This document shows positions 24,391 through 34,179 of a stretch of 36,557 bases of DNA, one piece after another (the first letter of the stretch is position 1; every line of letters begins with the position of its first letter). A model generated the notes under the pieces. That model was not told where the DNA came from. It ran no database searches and worked only from the letters and a program-made list of their open reading frames with translations. The translations under genes were made by a program, and so were the position numbers. This DNA is from Acidobacteriota bacterium. Its GTDB lineage: Bacteria; Actinomycetota; Acidimicrobiia; Acidimicrobiales; Ilumatobacteraceae. The stretch covers positions 1 to 36,557 of the forward strand of contig JAGWXX010000010.1 in the NCBI GenBank assembly GCA_018969685.1. Reading direction: 5' to 3'.

Positions 24391-26972
24391 TCCTCGGTGT
24401 CGTGCGAGAAGATCAGCGCGGCGGACGCCACCTGCTGGTCCCCGTCGAGGCTCATCAGCCGGACGCCCGTCGCGGCGCGGCTCTGGCTCGACACTTCCTC
24501 GGCACGGAGGCGGATGGTCTGGCCGGTGGACGACACCAGCACGATGTGGTCCTCCTTCCCCGCCATGAACGCCGCGACCACGCTGCCCTTCTTGCCGGTG
24601 AGCTTGATCCCGGTCGTGCCCATGCTGCCGCGGCCCTTGCGCTTGAACTCCTTCAGCGGGGTGCGCTTGCCGTAGCCGGCGCTCGTGATCATCAGCACCG
24701 CGCCGTCGCGTCGGCCGGTGTCGATCGACACCAGTTCGTCGCCCGCGCGCAGCTTCATGCCCTTCACGCCCGCGGCCCCGCGACCCATCGGCCGCACGCC
24801 CTTCTCGGCGAACCGGCTCACGAACCCGTGCTTCGACACCATGACCACGTCGTCCGACCCCGAGGTCTCGATGACGCGGACGAGCTCGTCCTTTTCCCGG
24901 AGGCGCAGCGCGATGAGGCCGTCCTTGCGCGACGAGTCGTACTCGGTGAACTTGGTCTTCTTCACCTGGCCCTGCCGGGTCGCGAAGAACAGGAACCGCT
25001 CGCCCGCGAACTCGCGCGTGTCGATCACGGCCTGGATCGTCTCGCCCTGCTTCAGCGGCAGGAGGTTGACGATCGGGATGCCGCGCGCGGTGCGGTCCCG
25101 CTCCGGGACCTCCATCCCGCGCAGGCGGTAGACGCGCCCCTTGTTCGAGAAGAACAGCAGGTACGAGTGCGCCGTCGTGAAGATCACGTGGCGGACGATG
25201 TCGTCGGCCTTCATCTTCGCTCCGCTCACGCCCCGGCCCCCGCGGCTCTGCGTCCGGAACGCGTCCGCGCTGACCGACTTCACGTACTGCGCGCTGGTCA
25301 TGACGACGACCAGCTCCTTGTCCTCGACGAGGTCCTCGACGCCGATGTCGCCGGTGTCGCGCCCGATCTCGCAGACCCGCGGGGTCGCAAAGGCCTCGCG
25401 CACGGCCTTCAGCTCGCCCGCAATGACCCCGCGCAGCTTCGAGTCCGACTTCAGGATCGACTCGAGCTCCTTGATGGTCGCGGTCAGGTCGGCCTGCTCG
25501 GTCTCGAGGTCGATGCGCGACAGGCGGGTCAGCTGCCGCAGCTGCATGTCGAGGATGTCGATCGCCTGGCGCTCGCTGAACCCGTACTTCTTGCCCATGA
25601 GCGCCGTCTTGGCCGCGGTGGCGTCCTCGCTGGCGCGGATCAGGGCGATGATCTCGTCGATCACGTTCAGCGCCTTGATGCGGCCCTCGATGATGTGGGC
25701 GCGGTCCTGCGCCTTCTTCAGCCGGTACTTCGAGCGACGGGTGGTGACGTCGATCTGGTGGTCGACGTAGCCGTTGATGGCGTCGCGCAGGGTCAGCGTG
25801 CGCGGCACGCCGTTCACCAGCGCCACCATGTTCACCGAGAACGTCGCCTGCAGCTGCGTCTTGTTGAAGAGGTTGTTCATCACGATGTTCGCATTCGCGT
25901 CGCGCTTGAGGGTGATGATCAGGTTCGTCTTGCCGCCTGCGGAATTGTCGTTGACGTCCGCGATGCCGTCGAGGTCGCCGCCGTCGACGAGCTCCTGGAT
26001 CCGGGCGGCGATGGACGAGCAGCTCGCCTGGTACGGCAGCTCGGTGACGACGATCTGCATCTGGCCGCGCTTGCCCTCCTCGATCTCGACGCGCGCGCGC
26101 AGCTTGATGCTGCCCTTGCCGGTCTTGTACGCCGACTTGATGCCGTCCTTGCCGAGGATCAGGCCGCCCGTCGGGAAGTCGGGGCCCTTGACGTGCTTCA
26201 TCAGCTCGTCGGTGGTCGCCTTCGGGTTGTTCAGCAGGAGCAGGGTCGCGTCGATGACCTCGCCCAGGTTGTGGGGAGGGATGCTCGTCGCCATGCCCAC
26301 CGCGATGCCCTGGCTGCCGTTCACCAGCAGGTTCGGGAACCGCGCGGGCAGCACCGTCGGTTCGACCGCGGTGCCGTCGTACGTGGGGATCAGGTCGACC
26401 GTGTCCTCGTCGATGTCGGCGAGCAGCCGCATCGCGAGCGGGTCCAGCCGCGCCTCGGTGTAGCGACTGGCCGCCGGACCGAAGTCGGGCGACCCGTAGT
26501 TGCCGTGGAAGTCGATCAGCGTGTGGCGCAGCGAGAACGGCTGGGCCATGCGAACGAGCGCGTCGTAGATGGCCCCGTCGCCGTGCGGGTGGTACCGGGC
26601 CATCGTGTCGCCGGTGACCCGGGCGCACTTCACGAACGGCCGGTCGGGCCGGAAGCCCTGCTGGTCCATGTCCCAGATGATCCGGCGGTGCACCGGCTTG
26701 AGGCCGTCGCGCACGTCCGGCAGCGCACGCGACATGATGACCGACATCGCGTAGTCGAGGAACGAGCGCTCCATCTCGTCGTTCAATTGCACGGGCTGGA
26801 TCGAGCCATCGTCGCCGTCGAGGAGCGTCGGCTGCGCGGGCGGGCCGCCGCGCGATCCGCCCCGGCCGGCCGGGGCCGCCGCGCCTGCGCCGCGCTTCCC
26901 CGGAGCCGCCTTCTTCGCCGCGGCCTTCTTCGCCGGCTGTGACTTGCCCGCTGCCTTCTTCTTGCTTGCCAT
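24387..26972 (-). CDS. gyrA: DNA gyrase subunit A
   Basis: An 861-residue type IIA topoisomerase A subunit. Residues 1-50 are a Lys/Ala- then Gly/Arg/Pro-rich tail not found in typical GyrA. The breakage-reunion domain includes DVRDGLKPVHRRI, RYHPHGDGAIYDALVRM and the catalytic Y171 (SRYTEARL). The position equal to E. coli Ser83 is G133 and Asp87 is D137. From ~550 the beta-pinwheel DNA-wrapping domain follows, with a GyrA box QSRGGRG at 575-581, so it is a gyrase rather than topoisomerase IV. It works with GyrB to add negative supercoils. The ATG is 9 bases after the gyrB stop with AGGCGG before it. The loop before Y171 is one residue shorter than in most GyrA proteins. Confidence 0.96.
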   Translation of the reverse strand: MASKKKAAGKSQPAKKAAAKKAAPGKRGAGAAAPAGRGGSRGGPPAQPTLLDGDDGSIQPVQLNDEMERSFLDYAMSVIMSRALPDVRDGLKPVHRRIIWDMDQQGFRPDRPFVKCARVTGDTMARYHPHGDGAIYDALVRMAQPFSLRHTLIDFHGNYGSPDFGPAASRYTEARLDPLAMRLLADIDEDTVDLIPTYDGTAVEPTVLPARFPNLLVNGSQGIAVGMATSIPPHNLGEVIDATLLLLNNPKATTDELMKHVKGPDFPTGGLILGKDGIKSAYKTGKGSIKLRARVEIEEGKRGQMQIVVTELPYQASCSSIAARIQELVDGGDLDGIADVNDNSAGGKTNLIITLKRDANANIVMNNLFNKTQLQATFSVNMVALVNGVPRTLTLRDAINGYVDHQIDVTTRRSKYRLKKAQDRAHIIEGRIKALNVIDEIIALIRASEDATAAKTALMGKKYGFSERQAIDILDMQLRQLTRLSRIDLETEQADLTATIKELESILKSDSKLRGVIAGELKAVREAFATPRVCEIGRDTGDIGVEDLVEDKELVVVMTSAQYVKSVSADAFRTQSRGGRGVSGAKMKADDIVRHVIFTTAHSYLLFFSNKGRVYRLRGMEVPERDRTARGIPIVNLLPLKQGETIQAVIDTREFAGERFLFFATRQGQVKKTKFTEYDSSRKDGLIALRLREKDELVRVIETSGSDDVVMVSKHGFVSRFAEKGVRPMGRGAAGVKGMKLRAGDELVSIDTGRRDGAVLMITSAGYGKRTPLKEFKRKGRGSMGTTGIKLTGKKGSVVAAFMAGKEDHIVLVSSTGQTIRLRAEEVSSQSRAATGVRLMSLDGDQQVASAALIFSHDTEE

Positions 26973-26981
26973 CGTCGCCGC

Positions 26982-28927
<1,946 letters not shown>

Positions 28928-28928
<1 letters not shown>

Positions 28929-28975
28929 CAGCCAGCCGCCGACGGCTGGGGGCACACCACGGACTCCTGCGTCAT
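28928..28975 (-). CDS. Candidate upstream ORF coupled to gyrB
   Basis: The frame MTQESVVCPQPSAAG (15 residues, ATG at 28975; or GTG at 28981 giving two more residues) ends in TGA that overlaps the gyrB ATG as TGATG. Ribosomes finishing it could restart on gyrB, which has no own Shine-Dalgarno at that ATG. TAGGGT lies 5 bases before the GTG. Alternatively AGGAG within this frame serves the in-frame gyrB GTG at 28955 and the short frame is meaningless. Confidence 0.3.
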
Positions 28976-28986
28976 CAGCACGTGAA

Positions 28987-28992
28987 ACCCTA
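28987..28992 (-). promoter_or_regulatory. Candidate -10 box upstream of gyrB
   Basis: On the minus strand TAGGGT sits in the 68-base space between dciA and gyrB, with the transcription start expected near 28980, close to the GTG of the short upstream frame. It overlaps CACGTGAAAC, half of a parS site (28979-28988). Confidence 0.3.
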
Positions 28993-28996
28993 CCAA

Positions 28997-29323
28997 TCAG
29001 CGCCTGCGCGGATGGCGCACCACCCGCACGTCCACGCCCGTCACGCGTACCGGCGTCGCCGCGACGATGGCGGAGATGATGTCGGCTTCGAGAAACCGCA
29101 CCTGGGTCGCCCACGCCGGATCGGCGACGCTCACCAGGAGGCGCCCGTCGACGAGCTTCACCGGCGTCACGTTGCGCGCGACGTCGTCGCCCACGATCGC
29201 CGACCAGTCGGAGAAGATCCCCGCGACACCCGCCGCTGACTCCCCACCGAGCCTCTGCATCAGCCGGTTGATCTCGTCGAACAGACGGCCCTCGCCGTCC
29301 GTGCCTGCCTCCCCGCTGCTCAC
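28997..29323 (-). CDS. dciA: DciA family (DUF721) helicase loader
   Basis: A 108-residue protein. LFDEINRLMQRLG, the tryptophan-containing FSDWSAIVGDDVARNVTPVKLVDGRLLVSVADPAWATQVRFLEADII is the DUF721 core. In bacteria without DnaC or DnaI, DciA helps load the DnaB helicase at the origin, which fits its place between recF and gyrB. The N-terminal helix-rich extension seen in longer homologues is short here. The GTG start overlaps the recF stop (GTGA), so it is coupled to recF. Confidence 0.9.
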   Translation of the reverse strand: MSSGEAGTDGEGRLFDEINRLMQRLGGESAAGVAGIFSDWSAIVGDDVARNVTPVKLVDGRLLVSVADPAWATQVRFLEADIISAIVAATPVRVTGVDVRVVRHPRRR

Positions 29324-30402
29324 GCCGTCACCACCGCTCCCGCGCTGATGCGCAGCACGCGCTCCGGCACGGTGCCGCCCGGCAGGTAGCCGGCCGTCGT
29401 GATGAGGGTCTGACCCGGCGGCACGTGGCGCAGCAGCGCCTCGGCGCGGGAGGGGTCGAGTTCGGACAGCACGTCGTCGAGGATGAGTACCGGAGGGACG
29501 CCGAAGTGCAGCGTCGCAAACCGGTGCACCGCCAATCGCATCGCAAGTGCCAGCGTCCGCTGTTCCCCCTGCGACCCGTGGGTCCTGGCCGGCCAGCCGT
29601 GGATGGCCGCCGCAAGGTCGTCGCGGTGCGGGCCGACCGTGGTCACCGAACGGCGCAGATCGTCGTCGCGTGCCGCCGCTACCGCCCCGGCGAGCCCGCC
29701 CGTCGGCCAGGACGACTCGTAGCCCAACGACACCCCGTCGTCGCGGCCGGCGAGGTCGCAGTACGCGGCGGTCACCACCGGCGCGAGGCGGTCGAGCAAC
29801 CTGCGCCGTGCGGACGCGACGCGCTCTCCCACTGCCGCGAGCCGCTCGTCCCACACGTCGAGCGTCGCCGCCACCGACCCGGACGCGCGGCCACCCGCCT
29901 GCTTCAGCAGCGCGTTGCGCTGCCGGAGCACCTTGTCGAGGTCGGCGAGGTCGTCGGCCGACTGTGCGTCGACCGACTCGAGCACTGCGTCGAGGTAGTC
30001 GCGCCGGTGCTGGGGCGAGCCCTTGACGAGGTCGAGATCCTCCGGCGAGAACACCGTCGTGCGGAGGTGCTCGAGCAGGTCGCGCGTGCGGCGCGGCCGC
30101 TTGCGGTTGACCTGGATGCGGTTCCGCCCCTCCCGCGAGATCTCCGCCTCGATCAGCGACTCGCGACCGTCCTCGTGCCGGACCGTCCCCCGGATGATGG
30201 CCACGTCGGCACCGGCGCGAATGAGCGCCTCGGCGGCGACGCCGCGGAAGCTCCGGGTCGTCGAGAGATAGGCAATCGCCTCCACGAGGCTCGTCTTGCC
30301 CTGTCCGTTGTCGCCCGAGACGACGGTGACGCCGTCGGCGAACCCGATCGACGCCGACGCGTAGTTGCGGAAGTCGGCGAGCTCGAGCGTGCGGACGATC
30401 AC
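29320..30402 (-). CDS. recF: DNA replication and repair protein RecF
   Basis: A 360-residue SMC-like ATPase. ELADFRNYASASIGF begins the protein, Walker A is G30-T37 (GDNGQGKTS), the ABC signature is SQGEQRTLALAMRLA, and Walker B is VLILDDVLSELD. GPHRDDL is a further conserved block. RecF with RecO and RecR loads RecA at gaps in single-stranded DNA. The start is a GTG 17 bases after the dnaN stop (no ATG available); the gene overlaps dciA by 4 bases. Length is usual for the family. Confidence 0.96.
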   Translation of the reverse strand: MIVRTLELADFRNYASASIGFADGVTVVSGDNGQGKTSLVEAIAYLSTTRSFRGVAAEALIRAGADVAIIRGTVRHEDGRESLIEAEISREGRNRIQVNRKRPRRTRDLLEHLRTTVFSPEDLDLVKGSPQHRRDYLDAVLESVDAQSADDLADLDKVLRQRNALLKQAGGRASGSVAATLDVWDERLAAVGERVASARRRLLDRLAPVVTAAYCDLAGRDDGVSLGYESSWPTGGLAGAVAAARDDDLRRSVTTVGPHRDDLAAAIHGWPARTHGSQGEQRTLALAMRLAVHRFATLHFGVPPVLILDDVLSELDPSRAEALLRHVPPGQTLITTAGYLPGGTVPERVLRISAGAVVTA

Positions 30403-30419
30403 GATGCGGCGCGTGCGCG

Positions 30420-31520
30420 CTACACCGACAGCCGCTGCGGCATCAACAGGTAGAGATACTCGTCGTCCCCCACCCCGCGGATGACCGCGGGCTTCAACGG
30501 GTCGGAGGTCTCGATGGACGCCGACTCCCCCGACACCGCCTCGACGCCGTCCGCGAGGTACTCGGGGTTGAAGCCGATGACCAATTCCGCCCCGGTGAGG
30601 GTCGAGTCGAGCTCGTCGACGAACTCCTCCTGGCCGTCGGTCGTGCGGGCGACGAGACGGACGGTCTCGGACCCGATCTCCAGTCGCACCGGCGTGTTCT
30701 CGCGGGCAAGGACGCGGCACCGGCGCAGCGCGTGCAGCAACGGCTCGCGCTCGACCACGACCTTGTTCGGCAGCTGCGGGGCGATCAATTGTTCGTACTT
30801 GGGGAATTCAGCCGAGACGAGGCTGGTGGAGAGCGATGCGGCCCCGACGCGGAACGTCGCCCGGTCGGCGCTGACGCTGAGCGACGCTTCGCCACCGGCA
30901 CCCAGCATGCGGGACAGCTCCGCGAGCGCCCGACCCGGCACGACCGCGAAGTCGCGCGCACCGATGAGGTTGCCGTGGCGCATCTTCTTGACCGCGAGCC
31001 GGAAGGAGTCGGTGGCCACGAGCCGCATTCCGTCGCCGTCCACCGCCATGAGCACGCCGGTGAGCTGCGGCTTCTGCAGGTCGCGAGCCGCCGCCCGCAC
31101 CACCTGCCGCAACGCCTCCGCGAATTCGGCCGCCGGGAGCGACACCGGATCTGCACCCGCCTCGGCGACCGGCGGAAAGTCGGTGGCGACGAGGGCCCGG
31201 AGGGTGGCCTTCGAACGGCCGGAACTGATGGTGATGGCTTCGTTGTCGAGCGAGATCGTCACGGCACCCTCTTCGAGCACCTTGACCACGTCGCTCAGGC
31301 GTCGTGCGTCCGTCACCGCCGTCCCGTCGGAGATGCCGTTGACGGCGATGGAGTGGCGGATGGCCAGATCGTTGTCGGTGCACGTCACCGTCAGGTTCGA
31401 GCCGATCAGTTCGAGCTTCACACCGGACAGCGCCGGAAGGGCGTTGTTCCGCGTCGACGCTGCCCGGGACGCGAGGCCGACGGCATCGGCGAACGCGGTC
31501 TTCTCGACCTTGAACTTCAT
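30420..31520 (-). CDS. dnaN: DNA polymerase III beta sliding clamp
   Basis: A 366-residue clamp subunit with three similar domains; MKFKVEKTAFADAVGLASRAA, ATDFPPV, ATDSFRLAV, FNPEYLADGVEAV and the C-terminal YLYLLMPQRL are typical. It forms the ring that holds the polymerase on DNA. The ATG at 31520 is chosen because GGAG lies 6 bases before it; the ATG at 31532 has no ribosome binding site and adds four residues. The 211-base region to dnaA carries DnaA boxes. Confidence 0.96.
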   Translation of the reverse strand: MKFKVEKTAFADAVGLASRAASTRNNALPALSGVKLELIGSNLTVTCTDNDLAIRHSIAVNGISDGTAVTDARRLSDVVKVLEEGAVTISLDNEAITISSGRSKATLRALVATDFPPVAEAGADPVSLPAAEFAEALRQVVRAAARDLQKPQLTGVLMAVDGDGMRLVATDSFRLAVKKMRHGNLIGARDFAVVPGRALAELSRMLGAGGEASLSVSADRATFRVGAASLSTSLVSAEFPKYEQLIAPQLPNKVVVEREPLLHALRRCRVLARENTPVRLEIGSETVRLVARTTDGQEEFVDELDSTLTGAELVIGFNPEYLADGVEAVSGESASIETSDPLKPAVIRGVGDDEYLYLLMPQRLSV

Positions 31521-31743
31521 GCGGCGCTCCATTGTTGGAATCGTTGAGGCGTATGTACCTCAATAACGGTAATAAGTGCTGTGAATTGTGGATGACGGGA
31601 CGTCGTTGCGGAACCGTGCGGACGGGCGTCCACACGGCGTGCAGTCGAGCGCACATCTTGCATCCGTGGCATTTCGTCTCCGGTGGACAGCCGGGCATTG
31701 TCCACGGCCGATCCTCGGTTCGGCCACAGGTTGGTCCACATGG
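31521..31743. other. dnaA-dnaN intergenic region: candidate oriC part with DnaA boxes and AT-rich stretch
   Basis: DnaA-box-like 9-mers: TCATCCACA on minus at 31587-31595, TTGTCCACG on plus at 31698-31706 and TGGTCCACA on plus at 31732-31740, each one mismatch from the TTATCCACA/TTGTCCACA forms; a weaker one lies at 31682-31690. Between 31540 and 31590 composition is much richer in A/T than the surroundings (AATAACGGTAATAAG), a candidate unwinding element, beside an inverted repeat TTGAGG/CCTCAA at 31544-31563. Actinobacterial origins usually lie between dnaA and dnaN, and gene direction switches just right of dnaA, which fits. Confidence 0.6.
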
Positions 31744-33168
31744 TCAGGACTGCTTGAAGGTGTCGATCATCTTCGTCACCTGGTCGAAGACGCTCTGGCG
31801 CTCGGCCATCAGGGTCTGCACCTTGGTGCACGCGTGCATGACGGTGGTGTGGTCCCGCCCGCCGAACAGCTTGGCGATCGAGGGGAAGCTGTTCTCGGTG
31901 AGCTGACGGAAGGCGTACATCGCCATCTGTCGGGCGAGGACCAGCGGCCGTTGGCGGCTGCTGCCCCGAAGTTCCGCCACGGAGAAGCCGAGGTGGTCGG
32001 CGATCTCGGCCAGCAGCTCCTCATCGGTGCGCGGCTTGGGGCTGGAGTCGGTGAACAGGTTCGCCAGCTGCTGCTCGGCGACGGCGACCGTCACCGGCAC
32101 CTTGGTGAGGCTCGCGAAGGCCGTGAGACGGATCAGTGCACCCTCGAGGTCCCGGATGTTCGACGAGATCTTCGTCGCGACGAACTCGAGCACGTCGTCC
32201 GGCACGATCGAGAGCTGCTGGTCGGCCTTGTTCCGGAGGATCGCCAAACGGGTCTCGAGATCCGGCGGCTGGATGTCCGTGATGAGGCCCCAGCGGAAGC
32301 GGCCGCGCAGCCGGTCCTCCAAGGTGGGGATCGAGTCGGGCATGCGGTCCGACGACAGGACGATCTGCTTGTTCGCCCCGTGCAGCGAGTTGAACGTGTG
32401 GAAGAACTCCTCCTGGAGCCCCTCCTTGCCCTCCATGAACTGGATGTCGTCGATGAGCAGGACGTCGACCTCGCGGTAGCGGCGCTTGAACGAGGCGATC
32501 GTGTTGTTGCGGATGCCATCGACGTACTCGTTGAGGAAGGTCTCGGTCGACACGTACCGCACCTCGTAGTGCGCGTAGTTGCGGTGGACGTAGTCGCCGA
32601 TGGCCTGCAGCAGGTGGGTCTTGCCCAGTCCGGCCGATCCGTAGATGAACAGCGGGTTGTAGGAGCGGCCCGGGGTCTCGGCGACTCTCTGGGCGGCGGC
32701 GAGCGCGAACTGGTTCGAGGTGCCCTTGACGAAGGTCTCGAAGGTGTACCGCGGGTTCAGCCCCGACGCGCTGCCCTTGCGCTGTTCGGGCTTGTCGGTG
32801 CGGCCGGTTCGCGACGGGGCGCTGGCCGAGCCGGCAACCGGAGCGTCGAAGGCGCCGGTCGGCTCGGTGGTCGATTCCTCGTGGAGGCGGGCCTCGGCGT
32901 GCACCTCGATCTCGAGGTCCCGGCCCTCTGCGCCGGCCTGGTCGAGCGCGTCGCGGACGAGCGACTTGTAGCGGTTCTGGATGCGGTCGCGGGCGAAGGC
33001 GTTCGGCACCCGGACGAGCAGGCTCATCTTGTCGCCACCGACCGCTTCGGAGTCGTGGAAGGTCGCGAACCACACCGAGTCCGCGACCTGTGGACGGAGG
33101 ATGCGCTTCGTTTCGTTCCAGACGGCCGCAGCGTCGTCGGAGCCGTCGGTATCGAGTGTGGTGGTCAC
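31744..33168 (-). CDS. dnaA: Chromosomal replication initiator DnaA
   Basis: A 474-residue AAA+ initiator. Domain I (~1-90) has WNETKRILRPQV; domain II (~95-135) is a short polar linker; domain III has Walker A G177-T184 (GSAGLGKT), Walker B LLIDDIQF with D240/D241, and the arginine-finger region; domain IV ends with the DNA-binding signature GGRDHTTVMHA (436 onwards). ATP-DnaA binds the 9-mers around its own gene and opens the origin. The GTG at 33168 has AAGGAG 9 bases before it; the open frame up to 33225 is rejected for lack of this. Divergent from rpmH. Confidence 0.97.
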   Translation of the reverse strand: MTTTLDTDGSDDAAAVWNETKRILRPQVADSVWFATFHDSEAVGGDKMSLLVRVPNAFARDRIQNRYKSLVRDALDQAGAEGRDLEIEVHAEARLHEESTTEPTGAFDAPVAGSASAPSRTGRTDKPEQRKGSASGLNPRYTFETFVKGTSNQFALAAAQRVAETPGRSYNPLFIYGSAGLGKTHLLQAIGDYVHRNYAHYEVRYVSTETFLNEYVDGIRNNTIASFKRRYREVDVLLIDDIQFMEGKEGLQEEFFHTFNSLHGANKQIVLSSDRMPDSIPTLEDRLRGRFRWGLITDIQPPDLETRLAILRNKADQQLSIVPDDVLEFVATKISSNIRDLEGALIRLTAFASLTKVPVTVAVAEQQLANLFTDSSPKPRTDEELLAEIADHLGFSVAELRGSSRQRPLVLARQMAMYAFRQLTENSFPSIAKLFGGRDHTTVMHACTKVQTLMAERQSVFDQVTKMIDTFKQS

Positions 33169-33240
33169 GGTGTGCAGCTCCTTTCCGGTCGTCGTCCCTG
33201 CGGTGGGCGTGCCGAGAGGACACACGACACCCGCCCCGCC

Positions 33241-33318
33241 CTATCCACAACCTTGTCCACACGGTGGGGACTACGGGTGGGAACCTGACGGGAGTGCGAC
33301 CGTAGCAGGTTGTCCACA
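33241..33318. other. DnaA-box cluster in the dnaA-rpmH intergenic region
   Basis: Three same-orientation 9-mers within 78 bases: CTATCCACA (33241-33249), TTGTCCACA (33253-33261) and TTGTCCACA (33310-33318). Two are perfect to the common actinobacterial form. They lie in the 254-base divergent space (33169-33422), which also holds TAGAGT at 33344-33349, a possible -10 of rpmH with a ~67-base leader. The cluster may autoregulate dnaA or be a second part of the origin. Confidence 0.7.
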
Positions 33319-33422
33319 GCGGCAAAAATGGGTGGAAGACCGGTAGAGTGCGCCGTCCGTGCCGCGGCATTGCGGTACTGCATGAGATCACGACGGCGCG
33401 CTGCGCGCGAGAGGAGGGGCCA

Positions 33423-33557
33423 GTGAAGCGGACATTCCAGCCGAACAACCGGCGCCGGTCCAAGAAGCACGGGTTCCGCGCCCGCATGTCGACCAAGGCC
33501 GGCCGCGCCGTCCTGAAGTCGCGCCGGGCCAAGGGTCGCCACCGCCTCTCGGCTTGA
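33423..33557 (+). CDS. rpmH: 50S ribosomal protein L34
   Basis: A 44-residue basic protein, [20 protein letters not shown] onwards, exactly the L34 pattern and length. It is part of the large ribosomal subunit. GTG start with GAGGAGG just upstream. Its stop overlaps the rnpA TTG in TTGA. Confidence 0.97.
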   Translation: MKRTFQPNNRRRSKKHGFRARMSTKAGRAVLKSRRAKGRHRLSA

Positions 33558-33886
33558 TCGGGCCGATCACCCGTCGTCAGGAGTTTGCCCGGCTCAGCCG
33601 GGAGGGGCGCCGCCGTCGTCAGGGGAGCCTGTGGGTTGCTGCCGTGGTGTCCCCCGAGGCAGGAGGGGTCCGGGTGGCATACGCCCTGCCCCGCAAGGCG
33701 GGTACCGCGGTCGAACGAAACCGCATCCGCCGCCGCCTGCGGGCCGCGATGGGACCGTTGGAGCACCAGGTGCCGCCAGGGTGGTATCTGATCGGGGTGA
33801 CCCGTCCTGCCCGCGAGATCTCGTGGCAGGACGTCTGTACCGACCTTCCCGGCGTGCTGACGGGGTCGGTCGAGCGTCGCCCATGA
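33554..33886 (+). CDS. rnpA: Ribonuclease P protein component
   Basis: A 110-residue protein. [25 protein letters not shown] is the RNR signature of the protein that joins the catalytic RNA to mature tRNA 5' ends. The start TTG overlaps the rpmH stop (TTGA), a rare codon that may keep expression below that of L34; homologues use similar overlapping starts. Its stop overlaps the yidD ATG (ATGA). Confidence 0.93.
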   Translation: MIGPITRRQEFARLSREGRRRRQGSLWVAAVVSPEAGGVRVAYALPRKAGTAVERNRIRRRLRAAMGPLEHQVPPGWYLIGVTRPAREISWQDVCTDLPGVLTGSVERRP

Positions 33887-34137
33887 CCCCGCTCGCCAAG
33901 CGGATCCAGTGGGCGATGCTGCGTGCGGTCGGGTGGTACCGGGAACTCGCTCCGGACCGCCCGTCTCCCTGCCGGTTCTTTCCGAGCTGCTCCGAATACG
34001 CCGAGATCGCCATCGAGACCCACGGTCCGTGGCGCGGTGGGTGGTTGACGGCGCGGCGGCTCAGTCGCTGCCGCCCATTCGGTCCGAGTGGCTTCGATCC
34101 GGTACCGTCACGCGACGACGACGTCACCGGCTCGTAG
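33883..34137 (+). CDS. yidD: Membrane protein insertion efficiency factor YidD
   Basis: An 84-residue protein. RFFPSCSEYAEIAIETHG and RRLSRCRPFGPSGFDPVP are the two family blocks. YidD is a small amphipathic inner-membrane-associated protein that assists YidC-dependent insertion. ATG overlaps the rnpA stop. The C-terminal DDDVTGS tail is variable in the family. Confidence 0.93.
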   Translation: MTPLAKRIQWAMLRAVGWYRELAPDRPSPCRFFPSCSEYAEIAIETHGPWRGGWLTARRLSRCRPFGPSGFDPVPSRDDDVTGS

Positions 34138-34179
34138 GCTCCGGTTGCTTCGAAGGACGTCACGAAAGGACGCAGCACA

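Noticed and set aside
24387-26972. Calling this A subunit ParC
   Set aside because: It lies in an operon with gyrB at the origin and has a beta-pinwheel with a GyrA-box-like QSRGGRG, so gyrase is kept.
28979-28988. CACGTGAAAC before gyrB as a second parS site
   Set aside because: Only one half plus the core matches (about 10 of 16 positions); ParB needs both halves, so it is more likely chance overlap with the gyrB promoter.
33169-33225. Longer DnaA from 33225
   Set aside because: The GTG at 33168 has AAGGAG at good distance; the upstream part lacks similarity to domain I.
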